DNA of 64,000 bases from Indioceanicola profundi (GCF_003568845.1 NZ_CP030126.1:2073001-2137000); one strand, 5' to 3'. Positions 7,913 to 17,713 are shown, counted from the first letter of the stretch. Made by a program: numbers and translations. Notes: a model not told the origin generated them from the sequence alone.

Positions 7913-10201
7913 GTGCCCCGGACCAAGAAAGATGCCCCCTTCCCCACCAAGGACCAGGTCCTGGAGTTCATCAAGGACAGCCCCACGCCCGTGGGCAAGC
8001 GGGAGATCGCGCGCGCTTTCCATATCACGGGCGAGAACCGCGTGCTGTTGAAGCACCTGCTGAAGGAGCTGGAGGGCGAAGGGCAGGTGGAGAAGGGCGA
8101 GGGGCGGAGGCTGGCCCCGCCGGCCGCCCTGCCCCCGGTGGGCGTCGTGGTGGTCACCGACATCGATTCCGACGGGGAGACCATCGCCCGGCCGCAGAAC
8201 TGGCCGCACGAGGACGAGCCGGCGCCGAAGATCTTCATGCGGCCGGAAAAGCGCGGCCATCCGTCCCTGGCCGTGGGCGACCGTGCGCTGGCGCGGTTGT
8301 CGCGCCTGTCGGACGGAACCTATGCCGGCAGCACCATCCGCAAGCTGGATGGCGGCCCCCGGGAAGCGCAGATCGTCGGCACCTACGAGCTGGCGCGCGA
8401 TGGCGGGCGGCTGCGCCCGGCGGAGCGGCGGGCCAAGGCCGAGTTCGCCATCACGCCCGAGAATGCCGGTGGGGCCAAGCCCGGCCAGATCGTGCTGGCG
8501 GAACTCCTCCCCTCCTCCCGCATGGGGCTGAAGCAGGCGCGAGTGGTGGAGGTGCTGGGCAGCCTGGAGGAGCCGCGCACCGTCTCCCTGATCGCCATCC
8601 ACCAGAACGGCATCCCCACCACCTTCCCCCGCGCCGCCATCGAGGAGGCCGAAGCGGCGGAGGAGCCTTCGCTGGAAGGCCGTACCGACCTGCGCGACTT
8701 CCCGCTGGTCACCATCGATGGGCCGGATGCCCGCGATTTCGACGATGCCGTGTTCGCGGAGGCGGATGCCGATCCGAACAATCCGGGCGGTTGGCATCTG
8801 CTGGTCGCCATCGCGGACGTGTCCTTCTATGTCCGCCCCGGTTCGGCGCTGGACCGGTCGGCCTTCGACCGGGGCAATAGCTGCTACTTCCCCGACCGTG
8901 TCGTGCCCATGCTGCCGGAGCAGCTTTCCAACGAGCTGTGCAGCCTGAAGCCGCAGGTGAACCGCGCCTGCCTGGCCGTGCATATGTGGATCGACAAGGA
9001 CGGGAACCTGAAGCGGCACAAGTTCGTGCGCGGCCTGATGCGCTCCGCCGCACGCCTGACCTACGAGCAGGTGCAGGCTGCCCGGGACGGCCAGCCGGAC
9101 GAGACCACCGGCCCGCTGATGGGGAATGTGATCGACCCGCTCTACGGCGCCTTCGAGGTGCTGGCACGGGCGCGGGCGCAGCGCGGAACGCTGGAACTGG
9201 ACCTGCCCGAGCGGAAGGTGAGGCTGGACGAGGCCGGGCACATCGTCGAGATCAGCGTGCGGGAGCGCCTGGACAGCCACCGGCTGATCGAGGAGTTCAT
9301 GATCCTGGCCAATGTCGCGGCGGCCGAAGCGCTGGAGGCCCGCAGCGCCCCGGTCATGTACCGCGTCCATGCCGAGCCGGCGCGCGACAAGCTGGAGCCG
9401 CTGTCGGAGTTCCTGAAGACCATGGGATACAGCCTGCCCCGCGGGCAGGTCATGAAGCCGGAGAACTTCACCCGCATCCTGGAGAAGGCCGCCGGCAGCG
9501 CGGAGAGCGAGCTGATCAGCACCGTGATCCTGCGCGCCCAGGCCCAGGCCGTGTACCAGCCGGAGAACATCGGGCATTTCGGCCTGTCCCTGGTCCGCTA
9601 CGCCCATTTCACCAGCCCGATCCGGCGCTATGCCGACCTGGTCGTCCACCGGTCCCTGGTCCGCGCCTACAAGCTGGGCGACGGCGGGCTGACGGATGAG
9701 GAGGCCGGGCGCATGGACGGCATCGGCGAACACATCTCCATGACCGAGCGGCGGGCCGCCACGGCGGAGCGGGACGCCATGGACCGCTACGTCGCCGCAT
9801 ATTTGTCGGAGCGCGTCGGCGCCATCTTCACCGGCAAGGTCGGCGGGGTGACCCGGTTCGGCCTGTTCGTGACGCTGAGCGAGACCGGGGCCGACGGGCT
9901 GGTGCCGGTCAGTTCCCTGCCCGACGACTTCTATGACCACCACGAGGCCATGCACTGCCTGATCGGGCGGCGCACCGGCCGAACCTTCCGGCTGGGCACG
10001 CAGGTGAAGGTGCGGCTGATGGAGGCGGACCCCATCGCCGGCTCCATGGTCTTCCATCTGGTGGACCCGGAAGCCGCGGCCCTGCCGCCGGGGGAAGCGC
10101 CCGCCTTCAGCCCGTTGCGCACGGGAAAGGGAAAGCGCCGGTTCCAGGCGCCGATGCCGGAAGGGCTGAACCGTCCGAAGCCGGCACGACGCCGTCGGTA
10201 G
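7913..10201 (+). CDS. rnr: Ribonuclease R
   Basis: A processive 3'-5' exoribonuclease of the RNB family that degrades structured RNA and takes part in tmRNA-linked quality control. Domains in order are a winged-helix-like N terminus (KREIARAFHI), cold-shock/OB domains, the RNB catalytic centre with metal-binding aspartates (DGPDARDFDDAVFAE near residue 268), and a C-terminal S1 domain (GAIFTGKVGGVTRFGLFV) followed by a basic tail (KPARRRR). The GTG at 7913 is chosen because AAGGACG lies just upstream and the family starts MPRTKK/MARTKK. An upstream GTG at 7853 would add 20 unconserved residues. About 762 residues result. Confidence 0.95.
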   Translation: MPRTKKDAPFPTKDQVLEFIKDSPTPVGKREIARAFHITGENRVLLKHLLKELEGEGQVEKGEGRRLAPPAALPPVGVVVVTDIDSDGETIARPQNWPHEDEPAPKIFMRPEKRGHPSLAVGDRALARLSRLSDGTYAGSTIRKLDGGPREAQIVGTYELARDGGRLRPAERRAKAEFAITPENAGGAKPGQIVLAELLPSSRMGLKQARVVEVLGSLEEPRTVSLIAIHQNGIPTTFPRAAIEEAEAAEEPSLEGRTDLRDFPLVTIDGPDARDFDDAVFAEADADPNNPGGWHLLVAIADVSFYVRPGSALDRSAFDRGNSCYFPDRVVPMLPEQLSNELCSLKPQVNRACLAVHMWIDKDGNLKRHKFVRGLMRSAARLTYEQVQAARDGQPDETTGPLMGNVIDPLYGAFEVLARARAQRGTLELDLPERKVRLDEAGHIVEISVRERLDSHRLIEEFMILANVAAAEALEARSAPVMYRVHAEPARDKLEPLSEFLKTMGYSLPRGQVMKPENFTRILEKAAGSAESELISTVILRAQAQAVYQPENIGHFGLSLVRYAHFTSPIRRYADLVVHRSLVRAYKLGDGGLTDEEAGRMDGIGEHISMTERRAATAERDAMDRYVAAYLSERVGAIFTGKVGGVTRFGLFVTLSETGADGLVPVSSLPDDFYDHHEAMHCLIGRRTGRTFRLGTQVKVRLMEADPIAGSMVFHLVDPEAAALPPGEAPAFSPLRTGKGKRRFQAPMPEGLNRPKPARRRR

Positions 10202-10365
10202 CACCGATTTCGGCGGGGTGGACGGTGCGTTCATTCGTGATTAGCATGGAGCGATGATCGGCCACCGCCCGCCCCGTTTTTCCCGGATGTCCGCCACGTA
10301 CCGTGTGGCCGCCATCCCGCGGACGCGGACAGGATTTCCTCGACCGACGCCGGGGTATTGAGCGA

Positions 10366-11961
10366 ATGCTGCGCCGCCTGACGCCCGCCGTCCTGTCTCT
10401 TGCGCTGATCGTCGGATGCGCGGCTGACTATGTGCCCGGGTCGGGTGCCCTCTCGGCGCGGGAGCGCATACTGGGGGAGCACATCTTCTCCGTCGGCTAC
10501 AGCCGGATCGCGGACTACTACCTGGCCCCGGTGGATCTGCGCCAACTTACGCTGGATGGGCTTCAGGGGCTGGTCGAGCGCGATCCCGCCATCGGCATGG
10601 AAACCTCCGGCGGCGTGCTGCGCCTCACGGTCCGCGGCCACAGGGTGGGAGAGATCGCGCTTCCCGACCGGAACACGCCCGGCCCTTGGGCGGAGGTTAC
10701 CTCCCGCGCGATTGAGCGGCTGCGGGCCCATTCCTCGGCTCTGGCTGCGCTGGGTCGGGAAGAGACATACCAACTCGTCTTCGAATCCATCGTCCGCGAT
10801 CTGGACGAGTACAGCCGCTACACCTCCGCCGAACGGGCGACCTACGAACGCTCCCAGCGGGAGGGATATGGCGGTGTCGGCCTCGCCCTGCAGCAGGAGG
10901 ACGGCCGGCATATGATCGCCGAGGTAACGCCCGGCGGCCCGGCGGCGGAAGCGGGAATCCGGAGCGGCGAGCTGGTTCTGGCTATCGACGGGGATCTCAC
11001 CGACGGGCTGAGCGCGGACAAGGTCGGCGAGCTTCTGCGCGGCCATGCCGGATCGGTGGTGATGCTGACGGTGGGCTCCACCCTGGCGGAAAGCCGCCGC
11101 CTGCCCGTGCGACGGGACTGGATCGTGCCAAACACCGTCGAGGCCAGCCGGGACGGCCATATCGGGATCGTCAGGATCGACCGCTTCAATGCTGCGACCG
11201 AGCGGAACCTGCGCGATGCGCTGCTGAGGATGGCGCGCGATCCCGAGGGCGCGCCCAGCGGCTATGTGCTGGACCTGCGCGGCAATCCCGGCGGCAAGCT
11301 GGATCAGGCTATCGCGGTGGCCGACCTTTTCATGCGGACCGGGCGCATTCTGGACACGCGCGGCCGCCACCCCGACAGCATGCAGCATTTCGAGGCTGCG
11401 CCGGACGACGTTCTCAACGGCGCGCCGATGGTGGTGCTGGTCGATGGCCGGTCGGCTTCGGCGGCGGAGATCGTGGCGGCGGCCCTGCAGGACTCGGCCC
11501 GCGCCGTCATCGTGGGCGCCAGTTCGTTCGGAAAGGGCAGCGTCCAGACCGTGACCCAACTGCCCAACGATGGCGAGCTGTTCCTCACCTGGTCGCGCTT
11601 CTACGCGCCCAGCGGCTACACCCTTCACCGGCAAGGCGTTCAACCGACTGTCTGCACCAGCAAGGATGCGCGGTCGGCCGATGAGGTGCTGTTGAGCATG
11701 GTGGCCGGCGCCATACCGCCGGCGGCAGCCCTGGCGCTTTGGCGCACCCGCGCGCCAGAGGATGAGGAGGCGCTGACCCGGCTGCGGGAATCATGTCCCT
11801 GGAAGGAGCACGCGCCGGAGATCGACCTGGACGTCGCCAAAGCCCTGCTGGAAACGCCATCGCTCTACCGCCGTGCGCTGGGTATGACGCAGACCAACAT
11901 CGCGGAGCGGCAGGCCTCCGCACCGTCCCCGGAGGGGGTGGCCGGCGCATTCGTCCCTTGA
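10366..11961 (+). CDS. S41-family (C-terminal processing) peptidase, predicted lipoprotein
   Basis: A protein of about 531 residues of the CtpA/tail-specific protease family. The chosen ATG gives a lipoprotein signal with lipobox IVGC (cysteine at residue 18), so the enzyme is probably anchored in the periplasm. A PDZ domain ([11 protein letters not shown] to [10 protein letters not shown]) precedes the peptidase domain. The catalytic serine is in [16 protein letters not shown] and the lysine in [14 protein letters not shown] at 10303 would extend the protein by 21 residues and bury the signal peptide, so it is rejected. Substrates cannot be read from the sequence. It is followed by rpmG, whose promoter overlaps its stop codon. 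Confidence 0.88.
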   Translation: MLRRLTPAVLSLALIVGCAADYVPGSGALSARERILGEHIFSVGYSRIADYYLAPVDLRQLTLDGLQGLVERDPAIGMETSGGVLRLTVRGHRVGEIALPDRNTPGPWAEVTSRAIERLRAHSSALAALGREETYQLVFESIVRDLDEYSRYTSAERATYERSQREGYGGVGLALQQEDGRHMIAEVTPGGPAAEAGIRSGELVLAIDGDLTDGLSADKVGELLRGHAGSVVMLTVGSTLAESRRLPVRRDWIVPNTVEASRDGHIGIVRIDRFNAATERNLRDALLRMARDPEGAPSGYVLDLRGNPGGKLDQAIAVADLFMRTGRILDTRGRHPDSMQHFEAAPDDVLNGAPMVVLVDGRSASAAEIVAAALQDSARAVIVGASSFGKGSVQTVTQLPNDGELFLTWSRFYAPSGYTLHRQGVQPTVCTSKDARSADEVLLSMVAGAIPPAAALALWRTRAPEDEEALTRLRESCPWKEHAPEIDLDVAKALLETPSLYRRALGMTQTNIAERQASAPSPEGVAGAFVP

Positions 11962-11985
11962 CATGCCGCCGCGAGCGGTTATGTT
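11958..11985 (+). promoter_or_regulatory. Predicted rpmG promoter
   Basis: A perfect TTGACA (11958-11963) is followed after 16 bp by TATGTT (11980-11985). The -35 box overlaps the stop codon of the S41 peptidase gene. It would give rpmG a leader of about 100 bases. Pattern match only. Confidence 0.5.
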
Positions 11986-12091
11986 GCCGCGCTACGCCGC
12001 CACTGTGCGGCACGTTTTGTTTGTCGGCCGCGCGTGGTGCGGTGGCCGCGCGTTTCAGGCCGCAGCTTGGCCCCAGGGTGGGATTTGGATC

Positions 12092-12259
12092 ATGGCGAAG
12101 CAGAATACCGTGCTGATCAAGATGATCAGCTCCGCTGATACCGGGTACTTCTATGTGAAGAAGAAGAACCCCCGCAAGACGACCGAGAAGCTTGAGTTCA
12201 ACAAGTACGATCCGGTCGCGCGCAAGCATGTTCCGTTCAAGGAATCCAAGATGAAGTGA
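12092..12259 (+). CDS. rpmG: 50S ribosomal protein L33
   Basis: A protein of 55 residues starting [16 protein letters not shown] and ending FKESKMK, the full length of L33. It carries no cysteine, so it is the zinc-independent (C-minus) type. L33 sits near the E site of the large subunit. The ATG at 12092 gives the family N terminus; longer upstream readings are not conserved. It is a monocistronic unit with its own promoter and a strong terminator. Confidence 0.97.
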   Translation: MAKQNTVLIKMISSADTGYFYVKKKNPRKTTEKLEFNKYDPVARKHVPFKESKMK

Positions 12260-12285
12260 TCCGCCCCATGGCGATCATCTCATGG

Positions 12286-12318
12286 AAAAGGCCGCCTCTT
12301 GGGCGGCCTTTTGCTTTT
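12286..12318 (+). terminator. Rho-independent terminator of rpmG
   Basis: Hairpin AAAAGGCCGCC-tctt-GGGCGGCCTTTT followed by GCTTTTT. It sits 26 bp after the rpmG stop codon. Confidence 0.9.
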
Positions 12319-12433
12319 TGGCGAAGCGTGGCGGGCGGGGAAGGTAGAACAGACTTAGGCCTCGCTTCGGCGGCTTTCCCTATTGAGCGCCGCACGATCC
12401 GGCCCGCGCCTTTCAGCCGATCGTGAAGTTGTC

Positions 12434-13879
12434 TCAGGCTGTCTGCGGGTTGGGAGCGGCATCGCTCCCCGGCATGGCCGCCTCGGCATCCTGGTCGCAG
12501 ATGACCAGATTGCGGCCAGCGCGCTTGGCCTGGTACAGCGCCATATCGGCACGGCGCAGCAGGCTGTCGCCGGTTTCCGGCCGCCCGTCTGGTCCCGGCC
12601 TGCCATCGGCGACGGCAACGCCCATGCTGACCGTCACCTGGATTTCCCCAACCGGGGCGGAGACCTTGAAGGGCTCGTCCGCGATACGCCGGCGCAGCCG
12701 CTCCGCCACCATGGAGGCCTGGGCCAGGTCCGTGTCGGGCATGATCACCACGAATTCCTCCCCGCCCAGGCGGGCGACGAGGTCGAAATTGCGCAGGTTG
12801 CGGCTGGCGCGGTTGGCGACGTCCTTCAGCACCTCGTCGCCGACGCCATGCCCCCAGCTGTCGTTGACCACCTTGAAGTGGTCGATGTCGAACAGCAGGG
12901 CGGCCACGGGCTTGTTGTTCCCGCCCCCCCTGTCCAGCAGGCGCGGCAGGTGGGCGGACAGGTAGCGCCGGTTGAACAGTCCGGTCAGGCTGTCGGTCAG
13001 CGCCAGCGACAGGGACTGCTCGTAATTCGCGCGCAGCCGGTCCTGGTAGCGCTTGCGGCGAACCTGCGTGCGGGTGCGGGCCAGCAGCTCGTTCCGGTCG
13101 ATCGGCTTGATCAGGTAGTCATTGGCGCCCAGCTCCAGCCCCTTGGCCACCCGGTCCATGTCTGCCTCGTCGGCCAACAGCAGGATCGGCACCTGTCGAG
13201 TCCGCTCCTGGCTGCGGAGCTGGGAGCAGAGGCGCAGCCCGTCTTCCCGCATCAGGGTGAGGCTGATCACGACCAGCTCGAACTCCTCGGCCAGCGCCAG
13301 CTCCAGCCCGGCAGCACAGCTCTCGGCCGTCTTGACCAGCGCGCGGTCGCGGCCCAGCGTCTCGGTGAGCTTGTCCAGATCGATGGCGCTGTCCTCAACC
13401 ACCAGGACACGGGCGCCCTCGGCGCTCTGGTTCTGCATGCTGTCGGTGGAGACGAGCATGCCGAGCTGCCCGGACGTGCTCTCCCGCAGGCGCCATTCGT
13501 CCATCATCATCTTCAGGCGAACGAGTGAGCGGACGCGGGCGAACAGCGCCACGTCGTTGACCGGCTTGGTCAGGAAATCGTCGGCTCCGGCCTGAAGGCC
13601 GCGCACCCGGTCGGAGACGTCGGACAGCGCCGTGACCATGACCACCGGGATGTGCATCGTCGCCGGGTCGGAACGGATCTTCTCGCAGACCTCGAACCCG
13701 TCCATGCCGGGCATCATGACGTCCAGCAGCACGATATCCGGTGCATGGCTGCGAATCCGCTCCAAAGCTTCCGGCCCGCTGTTAGCCGTAACAACGTCAA
13801 AGTACTCGCGCGTCAGCTTCGCCGCGAGCAGCTTCACGTTGGGCAGTACGTCATCTACGACCAGAACCCGAGCCGACAT
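12434..13879 (-). CDS. pleD: PleD-type diguanylate cyclase response regulator (REC-REC-GGDEF)
   Basis: A protein of 481 residues. The first receiver domain has the acidic pocket VVDD (8-10) and phosphoacceptor D53 in IVLLDVMMPGMDG. The second receiver is degenerate: the acceptor position reads S in VVISLTLMREDG, as expected for the PleD adaptor domain. The GGDEF domain carries GGEEF, and an allosteric inhibition site RxxD (RNFD) lies five residues upstream, so it is probably an active, product-inhibited cyclase making c-di-GMP. In Caulobacter PleD drives the swarmer-to-stalked transition. It lies 40 bp behind divK, the conserved alphaproteobacterial pair. Confidence 0.95.
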   Translation of the reverse strand: MSARVLVVDDVLPNVKLLAAKLTREYFDVVTANSGPEALERIRSHAPDIVLLDVMMPGMDGFEVCEKIRSDPATMHIPVVMVTALSDVSDRVRGLQAGADDFLTKPVNDVALFARVRSLVRLKMMMDEWRLRESTSGQLGMLVSTDSMQNQSAEGARVLVVEDSAIDLDKLTETLGRDRALVKTAESCAAGLELALAEEFELVVISLTLMREDGLRLCSQLRSQERTRQVPILLLADEADMDRVAKGLELGANDYLIKPIDRNELLARTRTQVRRKRYQDRLRANYEQSLSLALTDSLTGLFNRRYLSAHLPRLLDRGGGNNKPVAALLFDIDHFKVVNDSWGHGVGDEVLKDVANRASRNLRNFDLVARLGGEEFVVIMPDTDLAQASMVAERLRRRIADEPFKVSAPVGEIQVTVSMGVAVADGRPGPDGRPETGDSLLRRADMALYQAKRAGRNLVICDQDAEAAMPGSDAAPNPQTA

Positions 13880-13919
13880 GTCACCATCTATCCTGCGGCC
13901 CGGCGATGGAAACCCGGGC

Positions 13920-14333
13920 TCATCCTAGGAACTGCTTGACGGTCTGGAGGAAGTTCGCCACCGAGATCGGTTTGGCGATATAATCCTCACAGCCGCCTTC
14001 GCGGATTTTTTCCTCATCCCCCTTCATGGCGAAGGCCGTGACGGCAATGACGGGAATCGTGCGGAGCTCCTCATCCTCCTTGATCCATTTGGCAACCTCC
14101 AGGCCTGATATGCTTGGCAGCTGGATGTCCATCAGGATCAGGTCGGGACGATGTTGCCGCGCCAAGCGCAGAGCGTCCATTCCGTCCTTCGTCTGCAGGG
14201 TCGTATAGCCGTGCGCCTCCAGAAGATCATGAAAAAGCTTCATGTTCAGCTCGTTATCCTCGACGATCAGCACCCGCTTGGAGGGGGCGATCACGCCGCC
14301 GAAAGAGCCTACCACTATCGTCTCGGCACACAT
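13920..14333 (-). CDS. divK: DivK single-domain response regulator
   Basis: A single receiver domain of 137 residues matching DivK closely ([20 protein letters not shown], acceptor D69 in [14 protein letters not shown], conserved T in [15 protein letters not shown] in YIAKPIS). DivK transmits PleC/DivJ signals to the CckA-ChpT-CtrA pathway that controls cell-cycle progression. The ATG at 14333 is preceded by AGGAG with 7 bp spacing. A GTG nearer the conserved core would remove about 13 residues. It is upstream of pleD on the same strand. Confidence 0.94.
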   Translation of the reverse strand: MCAETIVVGSFGGVIAPSKRVLIVEDNELNMKLFHDLLEAHGYTTLQTKDGMDALRLARQHRPDLILMDIQLPSISGLEVAKWIKEDEELRTIPVIAVTAFAMKGDEEKIREGGCEDYIAKPISVANFLQTVKQFLG

Positions 14334-14433
14334 TACGATGCTCCTGCCGGGCATACAACCGGCATCGCGGCCCAAGGCATCGCAGACCATGCGTTGGGAG
14401 GTTGGAATCCAGGGAGATTCTCAGCGGCAAAGA

Positions 14434-14448
14434 TTAAGCTCGGGTTAC
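14434..14448. promoter_or_regulatory. CtrA-like site, TTAA-N7-TTAC
   Basis: The bases TTAAGCTCGGGTTAC fit the CtrA consensus TTAA-N7-TTAA with one mismatch. It lies between the divergent divK and dinB starts, about 100 bp from each. In Caulobacter, divK is CtrA-dependent, which makes the position meaningful, but a single near-match can arise by chance. Confidence 0.35.
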
Positions 14449-14569
14449 TCCATTTCGTGTAAGGGAAGCACAAGAACTCCGCCGCCTGTCCGAAGGTGAT
14501 ACATTGGAACTATCGAAAGGGGCAAGAGGCGAAACAAGCAAGAATGCTGCCGCAGACCGGGCAGAGGGC

Positions 14570-15877
14570 ATGAATGCGAACGGAATTCCGACGCCCGGCC
14601 TGTGCCGCGATTGCGGAGCGCTCGTACCGGGCGAAGGACGCCGCTGTACGGCCTGCCGCTCGGCCCGGTTGGTGCGTCATGTGGAGCTGCACCGGCTGGG
14701 AATCGCACACATCGATTGCGACGCCTTCTATGCCAGCGTGGAGAAGCGGGACAATCCCGCCCTGGCCGACAAGCCGGTGATCGTGGGCGGCGGGCAGCGC
14801 GGAGTCGTGTCCGCCTGCTGCTACATTGCACGGATGTATGGCGTCCGTTCGGCCATGCCCATGTTCAAGGCGCTATCGGCCTGCCCCGACGCGGTGGTGA
14901 TTCCCCCGAACATGAAGAAGTACAGTGCCGTGGGCCGGCAGGTGGCCGCCCTGATGGAAGAGGCGACGCCCCTGGTGGAGCGGCTGTCCATTGATGAGGC
15001 CTTCCTGGACCTGACCGGTACGGAAGCGCTGCATGGCGGCAGCCCGGCCCGAACCCTGGTCAAGCTGGTGCGGCGCATAGAGCGGGAGGTAGGCATTACC
15101 GCCTCCGTCGGACTGTCCTACAACAAGTTCCTGGCCAAGATCGCCTCCGACCTGGACAAGCCCCGCGGATTCGCGGTGATCGGACGGGCCGAGGTGCTGG
15201 ATTTCCTCGGCCCCCGCTCGGTCGGGCTGATCTGGGGCGTGGGCAAGGCGCTGCAGCAGAAGCTGGAGGCGGACGGCATCCGCACCATCGCGCAGTTGCG
15301 GGAGGTTCCAGACATTCTTCTGGCCAAGCGCTATGGCGCCATGGGGCTGCGGCTTGCGAAGTTCGCTCGCGGCGAGGACAGCCGCGTCGTGACGCCCAAT
15401 GCCCCGCCGAAGAGCGTGTCGGCGGAGACCACCTTCAACACCGATCTCAACCAGATGGACCCGCTGGAGCGGGCGCTCTGGCCCCTGTGCGAGACCGTGG
15501 CACGGCGGCTGAAGGCGGACGGCTATGCCGGCGGCAGCGTCACGCTGAAGCTGAAGACGTCGGATTTCCGGCTGCGCACCCGCACGCGCCGCCTGCCCTC
15601 CCCCACCCTGCTGGCCGACCGCATCTTCCGTCTCGGGCGGGATCTGCTGGCGGAGGAGTTGGCGGAAGAGAAGGAGAGTGGCACCCGGTTCCGGCTGATC
15701 GGAATCGGCTGCGCCGACCTGCGCGATCTCGCCGACGCGGACCCGCCCGACCTGCTGGACCCGGGCCTTGCCCGCCGCGCCAAGGTAGAGCAGGCCATGG
15801 ATGCCGTCCGCGCCAAGCTGGGTGCAGACGCCATATTGAAGGGCCGCAGCCTACCGATCGACGAAGACGAGAATTAG
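14570..15877 (+). CDS. dinB: DNA polymerase IV with N-terminal zinc-ribbon-like extension
   Basis: A Y-family translesion polymerase of 435 residues. The catalytic start [17 protein letters not shown] and the palm carboxylates [10 protein letters not shown] are intact, as are the HhH region and little-finger domain. An extra ~40 residues at the N terminus hold two cysteine pairs (LCRDCG and RRCTACRS), a probable zinc ribbon known in some alphaproteobacterial DinB proteins. The ATG at 14570 keeps this extension; a TTG at 14504 would add 22 more residues. The gene is divergent from divK. No complete GTTC-N7-GTTC SOS box was found in front of it. Confidence 0.93.
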   Translation: MNANGIPTPGLCRDCGALVPGEGRRCTACRSARLVRHVELHRLGIAHIDCDAFYASVEKRDNPALADKPVIVGGGQRGVVSACCYIARMYGVRSAMPMFKALSACPDAVVIPPNMKKYSAVGRQVAALMEEATPLVERLSIDEAFLDLTGTEALHGGSPARTLVKLVRRIEREVGITASVGLSYNKFLAKIASDLDKPRGFAVIGRAEVLDFLGPRSVGLIWGVGKALQQKLEADGIRTIAQLREVPDILLAKRYGAMGLRLAKFARGEDSRVVTPNAPPKSVSAETTFNTDLNQMDPLERALWPLCETVARRLKADGYAGGSVTLKLKTSDFRLRTRTRRLPSPTLLADRIFRLGRDLLAEELAEEKESGTRFRLIGIGCADLRDLADADPPDLLDPGLARRAKVEQAMDAVRAKLGADAILKGRSLPIDEDEN

Positions 15878-15891
15878 AGGCTCCCTTGAAC

Positions 15892-16722
15892 TCAGCAGCG
15901 CGGCGCGGGCACGGATTGCAGTTCGTCCAGGGTCACATCCACCTGGAAATCGCCGTAGTCGATCACCATGGATTGGACCACCCCGTTCCGCTGCACCAGC
16001 ATCGAAGTCTCATAATCGGGAAGCGCCGCCTGGGGATCGCTGGGGAAGAAGGCCAGATGAACGGGCCAAGCCTCGTCGCTCCGCAACTCGTCGCCCCCCT
16101 TGCCGCCTGCGGATGACTTTCTGGCATTGGCGATCACCGCGCTCACAGGGGTGGCGCCTTCCTGCTCGCTGCCGTCGAACACCGTGGCGGCGAAGAAGGG
16201 CTCGCCCGACGCGGCGACCTCCAACAGGCGGAGGGTGTGGGCCGTCGGGAACATGGCGCCCGGCCGCAGCTCGACCTCCTTCTGCTCCGGCCGGTTGAAG
16301 GTGACGGTGCCGCCGGAGCCGCCGCTGAGCGATGCCTCGCCCCGCAGTTCCTCCTCCACCTGACCGTTGACGAGCTTACGAACATTGAAGCGGTAGCTTT
16401 CGCCGTCCTTGGCCTCCCAGGTCACGTAGCTGTTGTCGAAGCTCACCTCCTCCCCTTCCTGATAGGTGAAGCGCACTTCGAACCTCTGCTCAATGGTCCA
16501 GCCATCGCAGGCATCCTTCCAGGCGAAGCTCATGCGGCCCTGGACATCGGCCACGGGGCTGCGCGCCCGCGCATTGGACAGCTTCATGGAATAGGTGGCC
16601 GTATGGGGCGCAACCTCCGATTCCGCTCCGGCCGGCGGGGCACAGGCGGTAGCGGCCGTGAGGCCGAACAGGGTGGCGAGAACAAGACTGGTGAGCCTTG
16701 CAGGTGGCAGGATCGATTGCAC
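15892..16722 (-). CDS. EipB-family (DUF1849) periplasmic cell-envelope protein
   Basis: A protein of 276 residues with an N-terminal signal peptide ending near AGA (about residue 33). The family pattern is visible: HTATYSMKLSNARA, VQGRMSFAWKDACDGWTIEQRF, and a C-terminal beta-rich part. Two cysteines, C72 in KDACDGW and the final residue C276, match the conserved disulfide described for Brucella EipB, a beta-spiral periplasmic protein needed for envelope integrity. It is convergent with dinB (14 bp apart). The family assignment is good; the molecular activity is not known for any member. Confidence 0.85.
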   Translation of the reverse strand: MQSILPPARLTSLVLATLFGLTAATACAPPAGAESEVAPHTATYSMKLSNARARSPVADVQGRMSFAWKDACDGWTIEQRFEVRFTYQEGEEVSFDNSYVTWEAKDGESYRFNVRKLVNGQVEEELRGEASLSGGSGGTVTFNRPEQKEVELRPGAMFPTAHTLRLLEVAASGEPFFAATVFDGSEQEGATPVSAVIANARKSSAGGKGGDELRSDEAWPVHLAFFPSDPQAALPDYETSMLVQRNGVVQSMVIDYGDFQVDVTLDELQSVPAPRC

Positions 16723-16938
16723 GCGTCACCAGCGGTCTGCGAAAGGAAGCGCAATTGTCTCCCTAAATCATGGCGAAGCAAGGGCCTTAACGTTCAAGGC
16801 CATGTCCGGAACAGACGGCACTCTTTTCCGGACCACCGGGATGGACTGGGCAGTTCCTGCCGGTAGGTAGCAGGCGGCCATACCCGCAAAATATATAAAA
16901 TTAAGGATAAGTTGTTGAGCCGGCAGGGCGGAGGTGGA

Positions 16939-16954
16939 TGGCACAAAGCTTGCC
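16939..16954 (+). promoter_or_regulatory. Sigma-54-type promoter of the diguanylate cyclase gene
   Basis: TGGCAC-N5-TTGCC with the invariant GG (16940-16941) and GC (16952-16953) exactly 10 bp apart, as in -24/-12 promoters read by RpoN. The expected start of transcription near 16965 leaves a leader of about 30 bases with AAGGAT before the ATG at 16994. An AT-rich stretch lies at 16887-16912. No activator-binding site was identified. Confidence 0.6.
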
Positions 16955-16993
16955 TTAGTGGGGCAGATGCAATCCTGAAAAGGATATCCGTTC

Positions 16994-17686
16994 ATGAGCC
17001 CGCTCGACATCGCGCTGCCTGCCCACGCCGCACTGGAATTCCAGCTTCCCATTCCGATCCGCGCATCGCGCCTGCCGGACGGGTATGAGGCCATGGGCGC
17101 ACAGCTTCTGCTGCTGCAGGAAGCGCAGGACAGGCTGCGCGCGGCGGAGCGGCTGATCGCCGAGCAGCAGGCCCGTATTGAAACCTTGGAGGCGATGAGC
17201 ATGACCGACGAGCTTACCGGACTGCTGAACCGCCGGGGCTTCATGGATGCTTTCCATCGCGAGCTGGCGGCGGGCAGCCGGCTCGGGACCGGAGGCGTGC
17301 TGGTGATGGTGGACCTGAACGGCTTCAAAGCTATCAACGACACCTACGGCCATCTGGCTGGCGACCACTATCTGCAACAGGTGGCTCGGGCACTGAAAAA
17401 TGCCGTGCGGGCCCATGACATCGTCGCCCGCCTTGGCGGCGACGAGTTCGTGGTGCTGCTGACCCGGATCGATGCCGAGCAGGGCATTGCCCGTGCAAAG
17501 GCGCTGGAGGAGCGCATCAACGCCGAGCATTGCACATGGCAGCGCCGCCGCCTGCCGCTGCGCGCCAGCTTCGGGGCAGAGCCGTTCGGGCCGGATGAGG
17601 ACCAGGATGAAATCCTGCACCGCGCCGATATCCGGATGTACGCCGCCAAGGCGGCCTGGAAGAAGGTCGTGCTCGCCGTGGCCTGA
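16994..17686 (+). CDS. Diguanylate cyclase (coiled coil-GGDEF)
   Basis: A protein of 230 residues without membrane segments. Residues ~35-68 form a heptad-like coiled coil (LLLLQEAQDRLRAAERLI), leading into a GGDEF domain starting MTDELTGLLNRRGF. The active-site motif GGDEF is at 148-152, and the inhibition site RxxD (RAHD, 139-142) is five residues upstream, so the enzyme should make c-di-GMP and be product-inhibited. The coiled coil is the likely dimerisation element; no sensory domain is visible. A sigma-54-type promoter lies directly upstream, and a shared terminator with aspS downstream. Confidence 0.92.
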   Translation: MSPLDIALPAHAALEFQLPIPIRASRLPDGYEAMGAQLLLLQEAQDRLRAAERLIAEQQARIETLEAMSMTDELTGLLNRRGFMDAFHRELAAGSRLGTGGVLVMVDLNGFKAINDTYGHLAGDHYLQQVARALKNAVRAHDIVARLGGDEFVVLLTRIDAEQGIARAKALEERINAEHCTWQRRRLPLRASFGAEPFGPDEDQDEILHRADIRMYAAKAAWKKVVLAVA

Positions 17687-17713
17687 GCGCCGCGATCCCA
17701 CCCGCTTCAAACG

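Noticed and set aside
7688-10234. 848-codon minus-strand frame over rnr, and similar long antisense frames over aspS, rpoD, dnaG and the cystathionine beta-synthase region
   Set aside because: Each lies exactly opposite a well-conserved gene and shows no family resemblance; such frames are common in GC-rich genomes.
14449-14569. Possible LexA box in front of dinB
   Set aside because: GAAC occurs at several places but never as GTTC-N7-GTTC or GAAC-N7-GAAC, so SOS control of dinB is not supported here.
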